From positions 1 through 62,146 of the forward strand of contig NZ_JANZYP010000063.1 in the NCBI RefSeq assembly GCF_025506355.1: DNA of 62,146 nucleotides, in the 5' to 3' direction. The notes under the pieces were generated by a model. That model ran no database searches and was not told where the DNA came from. It saw only the letters and a program-made list of their open reading frames with translations. Numbering within the stretch: position 1 is the first letter of the stretch; each line of letters begins with the position of its first letter. Made by a program: the position numbers and the translations under genes. Origin of the DNA: Sphaerisporangium corydalis (GTDB lineage: Bacteria > Actinomycetota > Actinomycetes > Streptosporangiales > Streptosporangiaceae). Of the stretch, positions 7,976-16,723 are shown piece by piece.

Positions 7976-8785
7976 ATGACCGAACACACAGTGCCTCCGG
8001 ATGGCATCGACCCGGCCACTCCGAGCGTCGCGCGCATGTACGACTACTACCTCGGAGGCAAGGACAACTTCGCCGCCGACCGCGAGGCGGCGGAGGCGTT
8101 CATGGCGATCCTGCCGGGCGTGCGGGAGATGGCCAGGGCCAATCGCGCCTTCCTCGCACGTGGCGTCAACCTGCTGGCCCGCCAGGGCATCCGCCAGTTC
8201 CTCGACATCGGCTCGGGGCTGCCCACGCAGGAGAACGTGCACCAGGTCGCCCACCGCGTCGACCCCGAGGCGCGGGTGGTCTACGCGGACAACGACCCGA
8301 TCGTCCTGGTGCACGGCCGTGCGCTGCTGGCCGACAACCCGTACACCACGGTCGTCCAGGCCGACATGCGCGAACCCGAGGCGCTGCTGGCCCACCCGGA
8401 GATCTCCGGCGCCCTGGACTTCAGCCGGCCCACCGCCGTGCTGATGCTCTCCATGCTGCACTTCATCTCCGACGACGCCCTGGTCGCGCGCATCGTGCGC
8501 CGGCTCCGCGAGCGGCTCGTCCCCGGCAGCCATCTGCTCATCACCCACGCCTTCGAGGGCGACGCGACCCCCGAGGCCCACGAGGCCGGCCAGCGGATCT
8601 ACCGCTCGACCAGCTCCGGCTCCCTCACCTCACGTGGCACCGACCAACTCGCCGAACTCCTCGAAGGCACGACACTGCTGGAACCCGGCATCGTCCCGGT
8701 CCAGTCCTGGCGCCCCGAGTACGAAGGCGACCTCACCTTCGACCCCACCAAACCCGCCATCCTCGCCACCATCGCCCAGCTCTGA
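7976..8785 (+). CDS. SAM-dependent methyltransferase (PF04672-type)
   Basis: 269 residues from ATG 7976 (GTG 7973 also possible). GGAGG lies nine bases upstream, so the longer open frame running through the upstream repeats is not used. The family hallmarks are PSVARMYDYYLGGKDNF at residues 13-29 and FLDIGSGLPTQENVH (motif I). Asp in VVYADNDPIV and QADMREP for SAM binding, and VLMLSMLHFISDD, also fit. This family is greatly expanded in actinomycetes. Most members have no known substrate and many sit near regulators. The neighbours give no hint of a pathway. Confidence 0.9.
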   Translation: MTEHTVPPDGIDPATPSVARMYDYYLGGKDNFAADREAAEAFMAILPGVREMARANRAFLARGVNLLARQGIRQFLDIGSGLPTQENVHQVAHRVDPEARVVYADNDPIVLVHGRALLADNPYTTVVQADMREPEALLAHPEISGALDFSRPTAVLMLSMLHFISDDALVARIVRRLRERLVPGSHLLITHAFEGDATPEAHEAGQRIYRSTSSGSLTSRGTDQLAELLEGTTLLEPGIVPVQSWRPEYEGDLTFDPTKPAILATIAQL

Positions 8786-8997
8786 CCCCTCCCCCCACCC
8801 GACGCCCCCATTACGCGTCCCACCCGACGCCCATCACGCGGCGCGGCCGGGGCCGTCCCGATGGCGCTACCGTCAGTCGACCGCCGCACCGGGTCCCCGC
8901 CACAGGCGGCCGCTGACTGGAACACGTCCGGGCCCCTGCCGATCGGAGTTCGGACCGTCGGCGGCAAGGGCCCAGATCGCTGGTAGGTGGCGGGGGG

Positions 8998-9897
8998 TCA
9001 GCCGACCCAGAGGGCGGCGAATCTGGTCGAACCGGAGCCGTAGCCGCTGACGGTGGCGAGCCGGTAGCCCTGGCGCACGAACTGGTCGAACGCCTGCTGG
9101 TACCCCGCCGAGCTGAGGCCGTGGCGGGCCGCCCAGCGCGGGCTCGCTCCCCGATCCCAGATCGCCGCGTACCGGTCCTGCCCGGCGACGGTGTAGCCGT
9201 CCACGTGGACGAGGCGGTGGCCGAGGCCGACGAGCCGGTCGAACTCCGCCTGGTACTGCGCCGAGGTCAGACCGTGCCGGGCCACCCACGCCGGACCCGC
9301 CGACTTCTCCCAGATCGCCGCATACCGATCCTGCGACCCGATCCCGTACCCACTGACATGAACCAGCCGATAGCCAAGACCGACCAGGCGATCGAACTCC
9401 GCCTGATACTGCGCCGAGGTCAGACCATGCCGGGCCACCCACGCCGGACCCGCCGACTTCTCCCAGATCGCCGCATACCGATCCTGCGACCCGGCCCCGT
9501 ACCCACTGACATGAACCAACCGATAGCCAAGACCGACCAGGCGATCGAACTCCGCCTGATACTGCGCCGACGTCAGACCATGCCGGGCAACCCACGCCGG
9601 ACCCGCCGACTTCTCCCAGATCGCCGCATACCAGTCCTGCCCGCCGACCGTGTAGCCGTCGACATGGACCAGCCGGTATCCGAGGCCGGTCAACCGGTCG
9701 AACTCCGCCTGGTACTGCGCCGACGTCAGGTTGTGGCGCGCCTGCCACGGGACCGCACGCGACGGCGCCAGGCCGGCGTGCTCGCCCACGACCGCCGCCG
9801 ACGCCACACCGGCCGTCTCAAGACCGACGAACATGCCCAGGCCGATGCTCGCGCAGAGCAGTCCGCGGCGGCTGAGCAGCCTTGATGACTCCCGCAT
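8998..9897 (-). CDS. Secreted protein of five ~45-residue tandem repeats
   Basis: 299 residues from ATG 9897, preceded by GAGGAGGGG. The N-terminus has an export signal with consecutive arginines (LLSRRGLLCASIGLGMF) ending near ASA, so Tat export is possible. The mature part is five repeats of about 45 residues, each containing ARHGLTSAQYQAEFDRLVGL, then GYRLVHVSGY and YAAIWEKS. This matches the bacterial tandem repeat domain 1 type found in secreted proteins, often next to hydrolase domains. No enzyme domain is present here. At DNA level two central units (about 9290-9424 and 9425-9559) are nearly identical, a sign of recent duplication. Confidence 0.85.
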   Translation of the reverse strand: MRESSRLLSRRGLLCASIGLGMFVGLETAGVASAAVVGEHAGLAPSRAVPWQARHNLTSAQYQAEFDRLTGLGYRLVHVDGYTVGGQDWYAAIWEKSAGPAWVARHGLTSAQYQAEFDRLVGLGYRLVHVSGYGAGSQDRYAAIWEKSAGPAWVARHGLTSAQYQAEFDRLVGLGYRLVHVSGYGIGSQDRYAAIWEKSAGPAWVARHGLTSAQYQAEFDRLVGLGHRLVHVDGYTVAGQDRYAAIWDRGASPRWAARHGLSSAGYQQAFDQFVRQGYRLATVSGYGSGSTRFAALWVG

Positions 9898-10069
9898 ATG
9901 TCCCCTCCTCGTCCACCTTTCCATCGCGCCAAGTTATCGCACGGGCACGAAGGGTGACGACAGGATCCGGCAAGAGTCCGGAGAGTGACAGGCGGGCCCC
10001 GCCCGGCTCAGGCACCCGCGAACACCTGGTGCCCGAACCGGACCGGACCTCCTACGCGGAAGCGCGCGG

Positions 10070-10930
10070 TCAGGCCGCGTCGAGGGCGGCGAACTCCTCT
10101 GCGGACAGCGACAGGTCCGCCGCGCCGACGGAGTCGCGGATGGTCTCGGGGCGCGACGAGCCCGGGATGGGGATGACCACGGGCGACTTGGCGAGCATCC
10201 AGGCCAGGCACACCTGCTGCGGGCTCACCCCGTGCGCCTTGGCCACGTCCCCGAAGGCGCCGAAGCGCGAACCGAGCCGCCCGGCGTTCGAGCTGCCGCC
10301 GAACGGAGACCACGGCAGGAACGCGATGCCGAGTTCCGTGCACAGCTCCAGTTCGGGCTCGCTGGACCTGAACGCCGGCGAGAACTGGTTCTGCACGCTG
10401 ACCAGCCGCCCGCCGAGGATGTCGGCGGCCTGCCTGATCTGCCCGGGGTCGGCGTTGGAGATGCCCGCCATGCGGATCTTCCCGGCGTCCAGCAGGTCGC
10501 GGATCGCCCCCACCGACTCGCCGTAGGGGACCTTCGGGTCGGGCCGGTGGAACTGGTAGAGCCCGATGGCCTCGACGCCGAGCCGCTTGAGCGAGGCGTC
10601 GCAGGCCTCCTTGAGGTGGGCCGGCGAACCGTCCAGGGTCCACCTGCCGTCCCCAGGGCGTACGTGGCCGCCCTTGGTCGCGATCAGCACCTCGGAGGTG
10701 TCGCCATCGTAGGTGGCCAGCGCCCGGGCGATGAGAGCCTCGTTGTGTCCGACCTCGTTCGCGTACAGATGGTAGGCGTCGGCGGTGTCGATCAGCGTGA
10801 CGCCCGCCTCAAGCGCGGCGTGGATCGTCGCGATCGAGCGCCGCTCGTCCGGGCGATCCTCGATCGACATCGGCATCCCGCCGAGACCGATCGCGCTGAC
10901 CTGGACATCGCCGATACGGCGGGTCTGCAT
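10070..10930 (-). CDS. Aldo/keto reductase
   Basis: 286 residues, start ATG 10930 with GAGAGGA upstream. It is a classic NADPH-dependent aldo/keto reductase barrel: the Asp and Tyr of LIDTADAYHLY (residues about 48-58), Lys in VLIATKGGH and His in LYQFHRPDP form the catalytic tetrad. NADP-binding residues appear near the C-terminus in IPGSSRPETIRDS. The family reduces aldehydes and ketones, and substrate cannot be assigned. It is monocistronic, with a divergent small gene at 11078. Confidence 0.92.
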   Translation of the reverse strand: MQTRRIGDVQVSAIGLGGMPMSIEDRPDERRSIATIHAALEAGVTLIDTADAYHLYANEVGHNEALIARALATYDGDTSEVLIATKGGHVRPGDGRWTLDGSPAHLKEACDASLKRLGVEAIGLYQFHRPDPKVPYGESVGAIRDLLDAGKIRMAGISNADPGQIRQAADILGGRLVSVQNQFSPAFRSSEPELELCTELGIAFLPWSPFGGSSNAGRLGSRFGAFGDVAKAHGVSPQQVCLAWMLAKSPVVIPIPGSSRPETIRDSVGAADLSLSAEEFAALDAA

Positions 10931-11077
10931 GAGGATTCCTCTCGAAGATGGTTCGTACCATTACAGTCTTACCCCTGTTCGTCATACCGCCGCGCCGCAC
11001 CCCTGACCGGCCGGACCGGGTCCTGGTACGGCCACCGGGGCCGCAAGGATGTCGGAGGCGTCTGCTACATAAGACCC

Positions 11078-11428
11078 ATGGGTGTGACTATCGAGGAGTT
11101 CCTGGAGATGCTGGACCGGCTGCCCCAGGTGACGCAGGGCCACGGCGGCGACTGGATCGCGCTGAAGGTCGCCGGGAAGGGCTTCGGCTACCTGTGGGAG
11201 CGCACCGAGACCGCGGGTCTCAAGGCGACCATCGAAGAGCAGATCGCGATGGTCGCGGAGCGCCCGGAGGTGTTCGAGCCGCAGTTCACGGCGGGCCGGT
11301 TCGGCTGGGTCGTGGTCCACCTCACGAAGATCGACGCGGACGAGCTGTTCGAACTGGTCACCGAAGCCTGGTGCCTGACCGCCCCCAAACACCTCCTCGA
11401 CTCCCACGACTCCGGCCGCCTCTCCTGA
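11078..11428 (+). CDS. MmcQ/YjbR-like small protein
   Basis: 116 residues from ATG 11078. The sequence (IEEFLEMLDRLPQV, then GYLWERT and HLTKIDADELFELVTEAW) fits the YjbR fold, a small double-wing DNA-binding-like domain common in actinobacteria. The His-Leu before the last helix and the final Trp are typical of the family. Molecular function is unknown. The ribosome site is weak: GGAGG lies about 20 nt upstream, so a leaderless or non-canonical start is possible. Confidence 0.8.
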   Translation: MGVTIEEFLEMLDRLPQVTQGHGGDWIALKVAGKGFGYLWERTETAGLKATIEEQIAMVAERPEVFEPQFTAGRFGWVVVHLTKIDADELFELVTEAWCLTAPKHLLDSHDSGRLS

Positions 11429-11577
11429 CCCACCCGGCTCCCGGATCAGGCGTGGACCGGAGGATCGCCCCCCGTGCACGAAAAGCCCTGAAAACGGCTG
11501 AAATGTACAACCGTGTGGGTTGACCGGAGTCATCGGTTACGGTGCCGGGCGGCGCGGTCTCCTTCGGAAGGAAATGT

Positions 11578-11946
11578 GTGATCGGCGATCTGCAGTGTGT
11601 GGTGCTGGACTGTCCGGCGGTGCGGGAGCTGGCGGTGTTCTACCAGGGGCTGCTCGGCGGGACGGTCGACCGGCCCGATCGGCGGTGGTCGCTCGACGCC
11701 GGCTGGGCGACCCTGCACACGCCGGCCGGTCTGGTGCTCGCCTTCCAGCGTGTCGACGATCATCGGCCGCCGCACTGGCCCGACGTCGAGCACCCGCAGC
11801 AGTTCCATCTCGACATCGAGGTCGATGACCTCGACCGGGCCGAGGAGCAGGTCCTGGCCCTCGGCGCGACCCCGCTCGGCCGGGACGGCGGCTGGCGCGT
11901 CTACGCCGACCCCGCCGGGCACCCCTTCTGCCTGATCCCCCGATGA
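11578..11946 (+). CDS. VOC-family glyoxalase/bleomycin-resistance-like protein
   Basis: 122 residues from GTG 11578, preceded by GGAAGGAA. The frame opens earlier (11542) but without a ribosome site. It shows the paired beta-alpha-beta-beta-beta modules of the vicinal oxygen chelate fold: VVLDCPAVRELAVFYQGLLG at the start, HLDIEVDDLDRAEEQV in the middle, and VYADPAGHPFCLIPR at the end. VOC proteins include dioxygenases, lyases and drug-binding resistance proteins. Nothing here selects one of them. Confidence 0.85.
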   Translation: MIGDLQCVVLDCPAVRELAVFYQGLLGGTVDRPDRRWSLDAGWATLHTPAGLVLAFQRVDDHRPPHWPDVEHPQQFHLDIEVDDLDRAEEQVLALGATPLGRDGGWRVYADPAGHPFCLIPR

Positions 11947-12096
11947 CCCGGCGCGCCCTGATCCCGATGACCCGACACGCCGCCGGCCAGGCCTCCGTAC
12001 CGGGCGCGAACGGGCCGTTCACCGGCCCTGAGCTGGTCCTGGACCGGAGGTGCGGGCCGCGGTCGCGTGGTGGGGGCGACGTCTGTGGCAGGGTGT

Positions 12097-12182
12097 GCTA
12101 TTATAAATAGCGTTGCATTTGTGGTATCCGTAAACTTTGTGTGCACTTGACGGGAATGTAACGTCAAGTGCATTTTGTTTTA
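12097..12182 (+). terminator. A+T-rich island with two hairpins before the cold-shock gene
   Basis: The segment 12142-12182 is a textbook intrinsic terminator: TGCACTTGACG, loop GGAATGTAA, CGTCAAGTGCA, then TTTTGTTTT. Upstream, GCTATT-ATA-AATAGC (12097-12111) forms a second perfect hairpin. The A+T content is striking against the GC-rich surroundings. As it lies about 90 nt before the cold-shock ATG, it could end transcription from 11578 or act as an attenuator in the cold-shock leader. Confidence 0.7.
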
Positions 12183-12269
12183 CCGGTCATCTCCGGACGG
12201 GCTCATCACGGCGACACGGGATCGGCGCGGCGCCGATTCCGGCTAGGCCCTCTATCGAAGGAGATTGAC

Positions 12270-12473
12270 ATGGCGACTGGAACCGTGAAGTGGTTCAACG
12301 CGGAAAAGGGTTTCGGCTTCATCGAGCAGGACGGCGGCGGCGCTGACGTCTTCGCCCACTACTCGAACATCGCCGCCCAGGGCTACCGCGAGCTGCAGGA
12401 AGGCCAGAAGGTGTCCTTCGACGTCACCCAGGGCCAGAAGGGCCCGCAGGCCGAGAACATCGTTCCCGCCTGA
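12270..12473 (+). CDS. Cold-shock domain protein (CspA family)
   Basis: 67 residues, ATG 12270, strong ribosome site GAAGGAGA. It is one complete cold-shock domain: RNP1 (GFGFI within [10 protein letters not shown]) and RNP2 (VFAHYSNI) are both intact, as is the leading [12 protein letters not shown]. The protein binds single-stranded RNA and DNA as a chaperone. A perfect terminator follows. The A+T-rich, hairpin-containing leader (12097-12182) may control its expression, as cold-shock leaders often do. Confidence 0.97.
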   Translation: MATGTVKWFNAEKGFGFIEQDGGGADVFAHYSNIAAQGYRELQEGQKVSFDVTQGQKGPQAENIVPA

Positions 12474-12490
12474 AGCACGGCATCACGAAA

Positions 12491-12523
12491 CCGGGGCCCG
12501 CACCTTCACGGTGCGGGCCCCGG
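12491..12523. terminator. Bidirectional hairpin between convergent genes
   Basis: CCGGGGCCCGCACC, loop TTCAC, GGTGCGGGCCCCGG: a perfect 14-bp stem. It lies between the cold-shock gene (+) and the ABC exporter gene (-). There is no U tract, as is common in actinobacteria. Confidence 0.8.
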
Positions 12524-12572
12524 CTCGCGTTACGGGGCCCCCGGCTCGCGTGACGGGCGCGGGCCGGGGTCC

Positions 12573-14606
12573 TCAGCCCACGCTCGTCGTCTCGTCGTCC
12601 GCAGGGACCAGGGCGCCGCTGAACTGCGCCGAGTACAGGCGGTGGTACGCGCCCCGGGCCGCGAGCAGCTCCTCGTGGGTGCCGTGCTCCACGATGCTCC
12701 CCGCCTCCATCACCAGGATGAGGTCCGCGTCGCGGATGGTGGACAGCCGGTGGGCGATCACGAAACTGGTGCGGTCGGTACGCAGCGCGGCCATCGCGTG
12801 CTGCACCAGCACCTCGGTCCGGGTGTCGACCGAGCTGGTGGCCTCGTCCAGGATGAGCAGGGACGGGTTGGCCAGGAAGGCGCGGGCGATCGTGAGCAGC
12901 TGCTTCTCGCCGGCGCTGACGTTGCCGCCCTCGTCGTCGATCACGGTGTCGTAGCCGTCGGGCAGGGTGCGGACGAACCGGTCGACGAACGTGGCCCGCG
13001 CGGCGGCCTGGATGTCCTCTTCGGTGGCCTGCGGGTTGCCGTAGGCGATGTTCTCGCGGATGGTCCCGCCGAACAGCCAGGTGTCCTGGAGCACCATTCC
13101 GATGTGCGAGCGCAGGTCGTCGCGGCGCATCGCGGTGATGTCGACGCCGTCAAGCGTGATGCGGCCGGCGTCCAGCTCGTAGAAGCGCATGATCAGGTTG
13201 ACCAGGGTGGTCTTCCCGGCGCCGGTCGGGCCGACGATCGCGATCGTGTGGCCGGGCTCGGCCACCAGCGACAGGTCCTCGATGAGGGGCTGGTCGTCGT
13301 TGTAGCTGAAGGACACGTGCTCGAACTCGACCTGGCCGCGCCGGACCGTGGGCGGCACCGGGTCGGCGGCGTCGGGGTCCTGCTCCTCGGCGTCCAGCAG
13401 CTCGAAGACCCGCTCGGCCGACGCCACGCCGGACTGCAGGAGGTTGGCCATCGAGGCGACCTGGGTCAGGGGCTGGGTGAACTGCCGCGAGTACTGGATG
13501 AACGCCTGGACGTCGCCCAGGCTCATCGCGCCCGTGGCGATCCGCACACCTCCGACGACGGCGATGGCGACGTAGTTGAGGTTCCCGATGAACATCATCG
13601 TCGGCATGATGATCCCGGAGATGAACTGGGCACCGAAGCTCGCCTTGAACAGCTTCTCGTTCCGCTCCCGGAAGACCTCCTCGACCTCCGGGCCGCGCCC
13701 GAACACCTTCACCAGCTCGTGGCCGGTGAACGCCTCCTCGATGTGGGCGTTCAGGGTGCCGGTGTGGGCCCACTGCGCGACGAACTGCTTCTGCGAGCGC
13801 TTGGCGATCAGGCCGGTGACGATCGTCGACACCGGGATGGTCACCAGGGCGATCACCGCGAGCAGCGGCGAGATCACGAACATCATCGCCAGCACGCCGA
13901 CCACGGTCAGCAGCGAGGCCAGGAGCTGGCTCAGCGTCTGCTGCAGGGTCTGGGACACGTTGTCGATGTCGTTGGTGACCCGGCTGAGCAGCTCGCCGCG
14001 CGGCTGGCCGTCGAAGAACTTCAGCGGCAGCCGGTTGAGCTTGTCCTCGACGTCGGACCTCAGCCGGTACACCGTGCGCTGCGTGATGTCGTTGAGCAGG
14101 TAGCCCTGCAGCCAGCTGAAGACCGACGCCGCGACGTAGAGCCCGAGGGCCCAGGTCAGGACCACGCCCAGCGCGCTGAAATCGATGCCCTGGCCGGGCA
14201 CGAGGTCCATCTTGGCCAGCATCTCGGCCAGATTGTCGTTGCCCGACGCACGGGCGGCCTGGACCGCCTGCTCGGCGGTCGTCCCGGCCGGCAGCCGCCC
14301 GCCGACCACGCCGCTGAAGATCAGGTCCGTCGCCCGGCCGAGGATCTTCGGCCCGATGACGGCGAACATCACGCTGAGCACGGCGAGGCCGATGACGGCG
14401 AGGAGCTTGGGGCGGTCGGGATCCAGGCGGCGGATCAGCCGCCGGGTGGAGGGCCCGAAGCTCATCGACTTCTCGGCGGGCATCCCCATGCCGCCGAACG
14501 GTCCCCGTCCGAACGGTCCGCCCCCGGCGGGCGGGCGCGGCGGGGTCGCGGGCCGTGGCGGCGCGGGGGCCGCTGGTGCCGGTGGTGCCGTGGACCGGTC
14601 GCTCAT
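12573..14606 (-). CDS. ABC exporter half-transporter, catalytic-site subunit
   Basis: 677 residues from ATG 14606, which overlaps the stop of the upstream partner by ATGA. A Pro/Gly-rich N-terminal tail of about 60 residues precedes six membrane helices and a nucleotide-binding domain. Walker A is GPTGAGKTT and Walker B is LLILDEATSSVD with the catalytic Glu intact. The signature is NVSAGEKQ instead of LSGGQ. This is the consensus-ATPase half of a heterodimeric type IV exporter like LmrCD or TM287/288. It pairs with the 14603-16336 product. Likely a multidrug or metabolite exporter. Confidence 0.93.
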   Translation of the reverse strand: MSDRSTAPPAPAAPAPPRPATPPRPPAGGGPFGRGPFGGMGMPAEKSMSFGPSTRRLIRRLDPDRPKLLAVIGLAVLSVMFAVIGPKILGRATDLIFSGVVGGRLPAGTTAEQAVQAARASGNDNLAEMLAKMDLVPGQGIDFSALGVVLTWALGLYVAASVFSWLQGYLLNDITQRTVYRLRSDVEDKLNRLPLKFFDGQPRGELLSRVTNDIDNVSQTLQQTLSQLLASLLTVVGVLAMMFVISPLLAVIALVTIPVSTIVTGLIAKRSQKQFVAQWAHTGTLNAHIEEAFTGHELVKVFGRGPEVEEVFRERNEKLFKASFGAQFISGIIMPTMMFIGNLNYVAIAVVGGVRIATGAMSLGDVQAFIQYSRQFTQPLTQVASMANLLQSGVASAERVFELLDAEEQDPDAADPVPPTVRRGQVEFEHVSFSYNDDQPLIEDLSLVAEPGHTIAIVGPTGAGKTTLVNLIMRFYELDAGRITLDGVDITAMRRDDLRSHIGMVLQDTWLFGGTIRENIAYGNPQATEEDIQAAARATFVDRFVRTLPDGYDTVIDDEGGNVSAGEKQLLTIARAFLANPSLLILDEATSSVDTRTEVLVQHAMAALRTDRTSFVIAHRLSTIRDADLILVMEAGSIVEHGTHEELLAARGAYHRLYSAQFSGALVPADDETTSVG

Positions 14607-16336
14607 GCTGCGCTCTCCGCGGTCATCTGGGACTCGACGATCTCGATGTAGGTCGGGCAGGATTCCAGCAGCTCTTCGTGGGTGCCGATGCCGACGATCA
14701 GCCCGTCGTCCAGGACGATGATCTGGTCGGCGCCGGCGATGGTGGAGACCCGCTGGCCGACGATGACGACGGCGGCCTCGGCGGTGTGCGGCCGGAGCGC
14801 GGCGCGCAGCCGGGCGTCGGTGGTCAGGTCCAGGGCCGAGAACGAGTCGTCGAACAGGTAGATCTCGGGCTTGCTGACCAGCGCGCGGGCGATCGCGAGC
14901 CGCTGCCGCTGGCCGCCGGACACGTTCGTGCCGCCCTGGGCGATGGGCGCCTGGAGGCCTTCGGGCATCGCCTCGACGAAGTCGCGGGCCTGGGCGACGT
15001 CCAGCGCCGCCCACAGCTCCTCGTCGGTGGCGTCCGGGTCGCCGTAGCGCAGGTTGCTCGCGACGGTGCCGCTGAACAGGTACGGCTTCTGCGGCACCAG
15101 GCCGATGCGCGACCAGAGGATCTGCGGGTCGAGGTCGCGCACGTCGACGCCGTCGACCGAGACGGTGCCCGCCGTGGCGTCGAACAGCCTCGGCACCAGG
15201 GACACCAGCGTGGTCTTGCCCGAACCCGTGCTGCCGACGATGGCGGTGGTCTGTCCCGCGACGGCGCGGAAGGAGATGCCGGACAGCACCGGAGCCGCGG
15301 CGCCGGGGTAGCGGAACTCGACGTCACGCATCTCCAGCTCGGCGTGGACGCGCACCTGCCGCACGGGGCTCTCGGGCGGGCGCACCGACGACTCGGTGTC
15401 CAGCACCTCGCCGATGCGCTCGGCGCACACGGCGGCGCGCGGGATCATGATCGAGATGAAGGTGGCCATCATCATCGACATGAGGATCTGCATCAGGTAC
15501 ATGAGGAAGGCGGTGAGGGCGCCGATCTGCATCTCGCCGCTGTCGACCCGGGCGGCGCCGAACCACAGCACGGCGACGCTGGAGACGTTGAGGATCAGCA
15601 TCACGGTCGGGAAGATCAGCGCGGTGAGCCGTCCGACGCGCAGCGCGGTCCCGGTCAGCGCCTCGTTCGCCTCGGCGAACCTGCGGGTCTCCTCGGGCTC
15701 CCGGACGAAGGCCCGCACGACGCGGATGCCGGAGAGCTGCTCGCGCAGCACCCGGTTGACCTCGTCGATGCGGGTCTGCATCGCGCGGAACTGCGGGACC
15801 ATGCGCGAGATGATCAGTCCGATCGAGATCAGCAGCGCCGGGACGCAGACCAGCATGAGCCAGGACAGGCCGATGTCCTGGCGCAGCGCCATGATGATGC
15901 CCCCGACGCCCATGATCGGCGCGGCGACCAGCATCGTGCAGGTCATCACCACGAGCATCTGGACCTGCTGCACGTCGTTGGTGCTGCGGGTGATCAGGCT
16001 CGGCGCCCCGAAATGGGCGACCTCCCGGGCGGAGAAGGCGCCCACCTGATGGAAGATCGCCGACCGCGTGTCCCGCCCGAACCCCGCCGCCACCTTGGCC
16101 CCGTAGTAGACCGCCGCGACCGAGCAGGCGATCTGGACGAGGGACACGACCAGCATCCAGCCGCCGGTGGACAGGATGTAACCGGTGTCACCACGGGCGA
16201 CGCCCTGGTCGATGATGTCGGCGTTGAGGCTCGGCAGATACAGCGAGGCGATCGTACCGATGAGCTGGAACAGCACCACGGCGGCCAACGCCGCCGAGTA
16301 GGGCCGCAGGCGATCACGAAGCAGCCGGCTCAGCAT
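14603..16336 (-). CDS. ABC exporter half-transporter, degenerate-site subunit
   Basis: 577 residues, first gene of a two-gene operon, ATG 16336. Six transmembrane helices (residues about 15-300) are followed by an ATPase domain with Walker A GSTGSGKTT, Q loop VPQKPYLF and signature VSGGQRQRLAIARAL. Walker B is IYLFDDSFSALD. The residue after the Walker B Asp is Asp rather than Glu, the usual change in the non-hydrolysing site of heterodimeric exporters. Its partner carries the matching degenerate signature, so the two proteins together make one active and one inactive ATP site. Confidence 0.93.
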   Translation of the reverse strand: MLSRLLRDRLRPYSAALAAVVLFQLIGTIASLYLPSLNADIIDQGVARGDTGYILSTGGWMLVVSLVQIACSVAAVYYGAKVAAGFGRDTRSAIFHQVGAFSAREVAHFGAPSLITRSTNDVQQVQMLVVMTCTMLVAAPIMGVGGIIMALRQDIGLSWLMLVCVPALLISIGLIISRMVPQFRAMQTRIDEVNRVLREQLSGIRVVRAFVREPEETRRFAEANEALTGTALRVGRLTALIFPTVMLILNVSSVAVLWFGAARVDSGEMQIGALTAFLMYLMQILMSMMMATFISIMIPRAAVCAERIGEVLDTESSVRPPESPVRQVRVHAELEMRDVEFRYPGAAAPVLSGISFRAVAGQTTAIVGSTGSGKTTLVSLVPRLFDATAGTVSVDGVDVRDLDPQILWSRIGLVPQKPYLFSGTVASNLRYGDPDATDEELWAALDVAQARDFVEAMPEGLQAPIAQGGTNVSGGQRQRLAIARALVSKPEIYLFDDSFSALDLTTDARLRAALRPHTAEAAVVIVGQRVSTIAGADQIIVLDDGLIVGIGTHEELLESCPTYIEIVESQMTAESAA

Positions 16337-16723
16337 GGGCTCGCCCCTGCGATGGCGGCACAGTGGAAGGTCGGATTCACGTTCATCACGCTATAAGAGA
16401 TGACAGATCGCTTACGCCTGGTTTTCTGGGCACCCGCCGCCTCGAGCCCAGCAGACGATCACACCGCCAGCGACCTTCGGCGGGCCTGACGCAGGCCCCC
16501 GGAAGGATCACATCCGTACGGACGGAAAGCCGGCGAGCACGCGTCGGCACCCCATTCCAGGCCGGTCGCCGGGCATCCGCTCACCACACCGATCGAGTTA
16601 TCGACCTTGACGGGACGTTAGGGCACGAGTAAGCATAGAAGTCCCTTTCAATGCCACAGGTGGACGGTCATCCACTGGCCGGAAGGTTCACCAGGCTCCC
16701 GTCCCCATGATGTGTGCAGGGTG
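16337..16723. other. Divergent intergenic region, possible promoter for the STAND gene
   Basis: No gene is supported. TTGACG at 16607-16612 and TAAGCA at 16630-16635, spaced by 17 nt, form a weak sigma-70-type promoter candidate for the plus-strand gene starting at 16724. No clear promoter for the ABC operon was found by eye. Confidence 0.35.

Noticed and set aside
12642-16396. Long plus-strand frames (669 and 613 residues) opposite the ABC exporter genes
   Set aside because: Antisense shadows of two clearly identified ABC genes. The composition is Gly/Arg/Asp/His-rich and non-globular.
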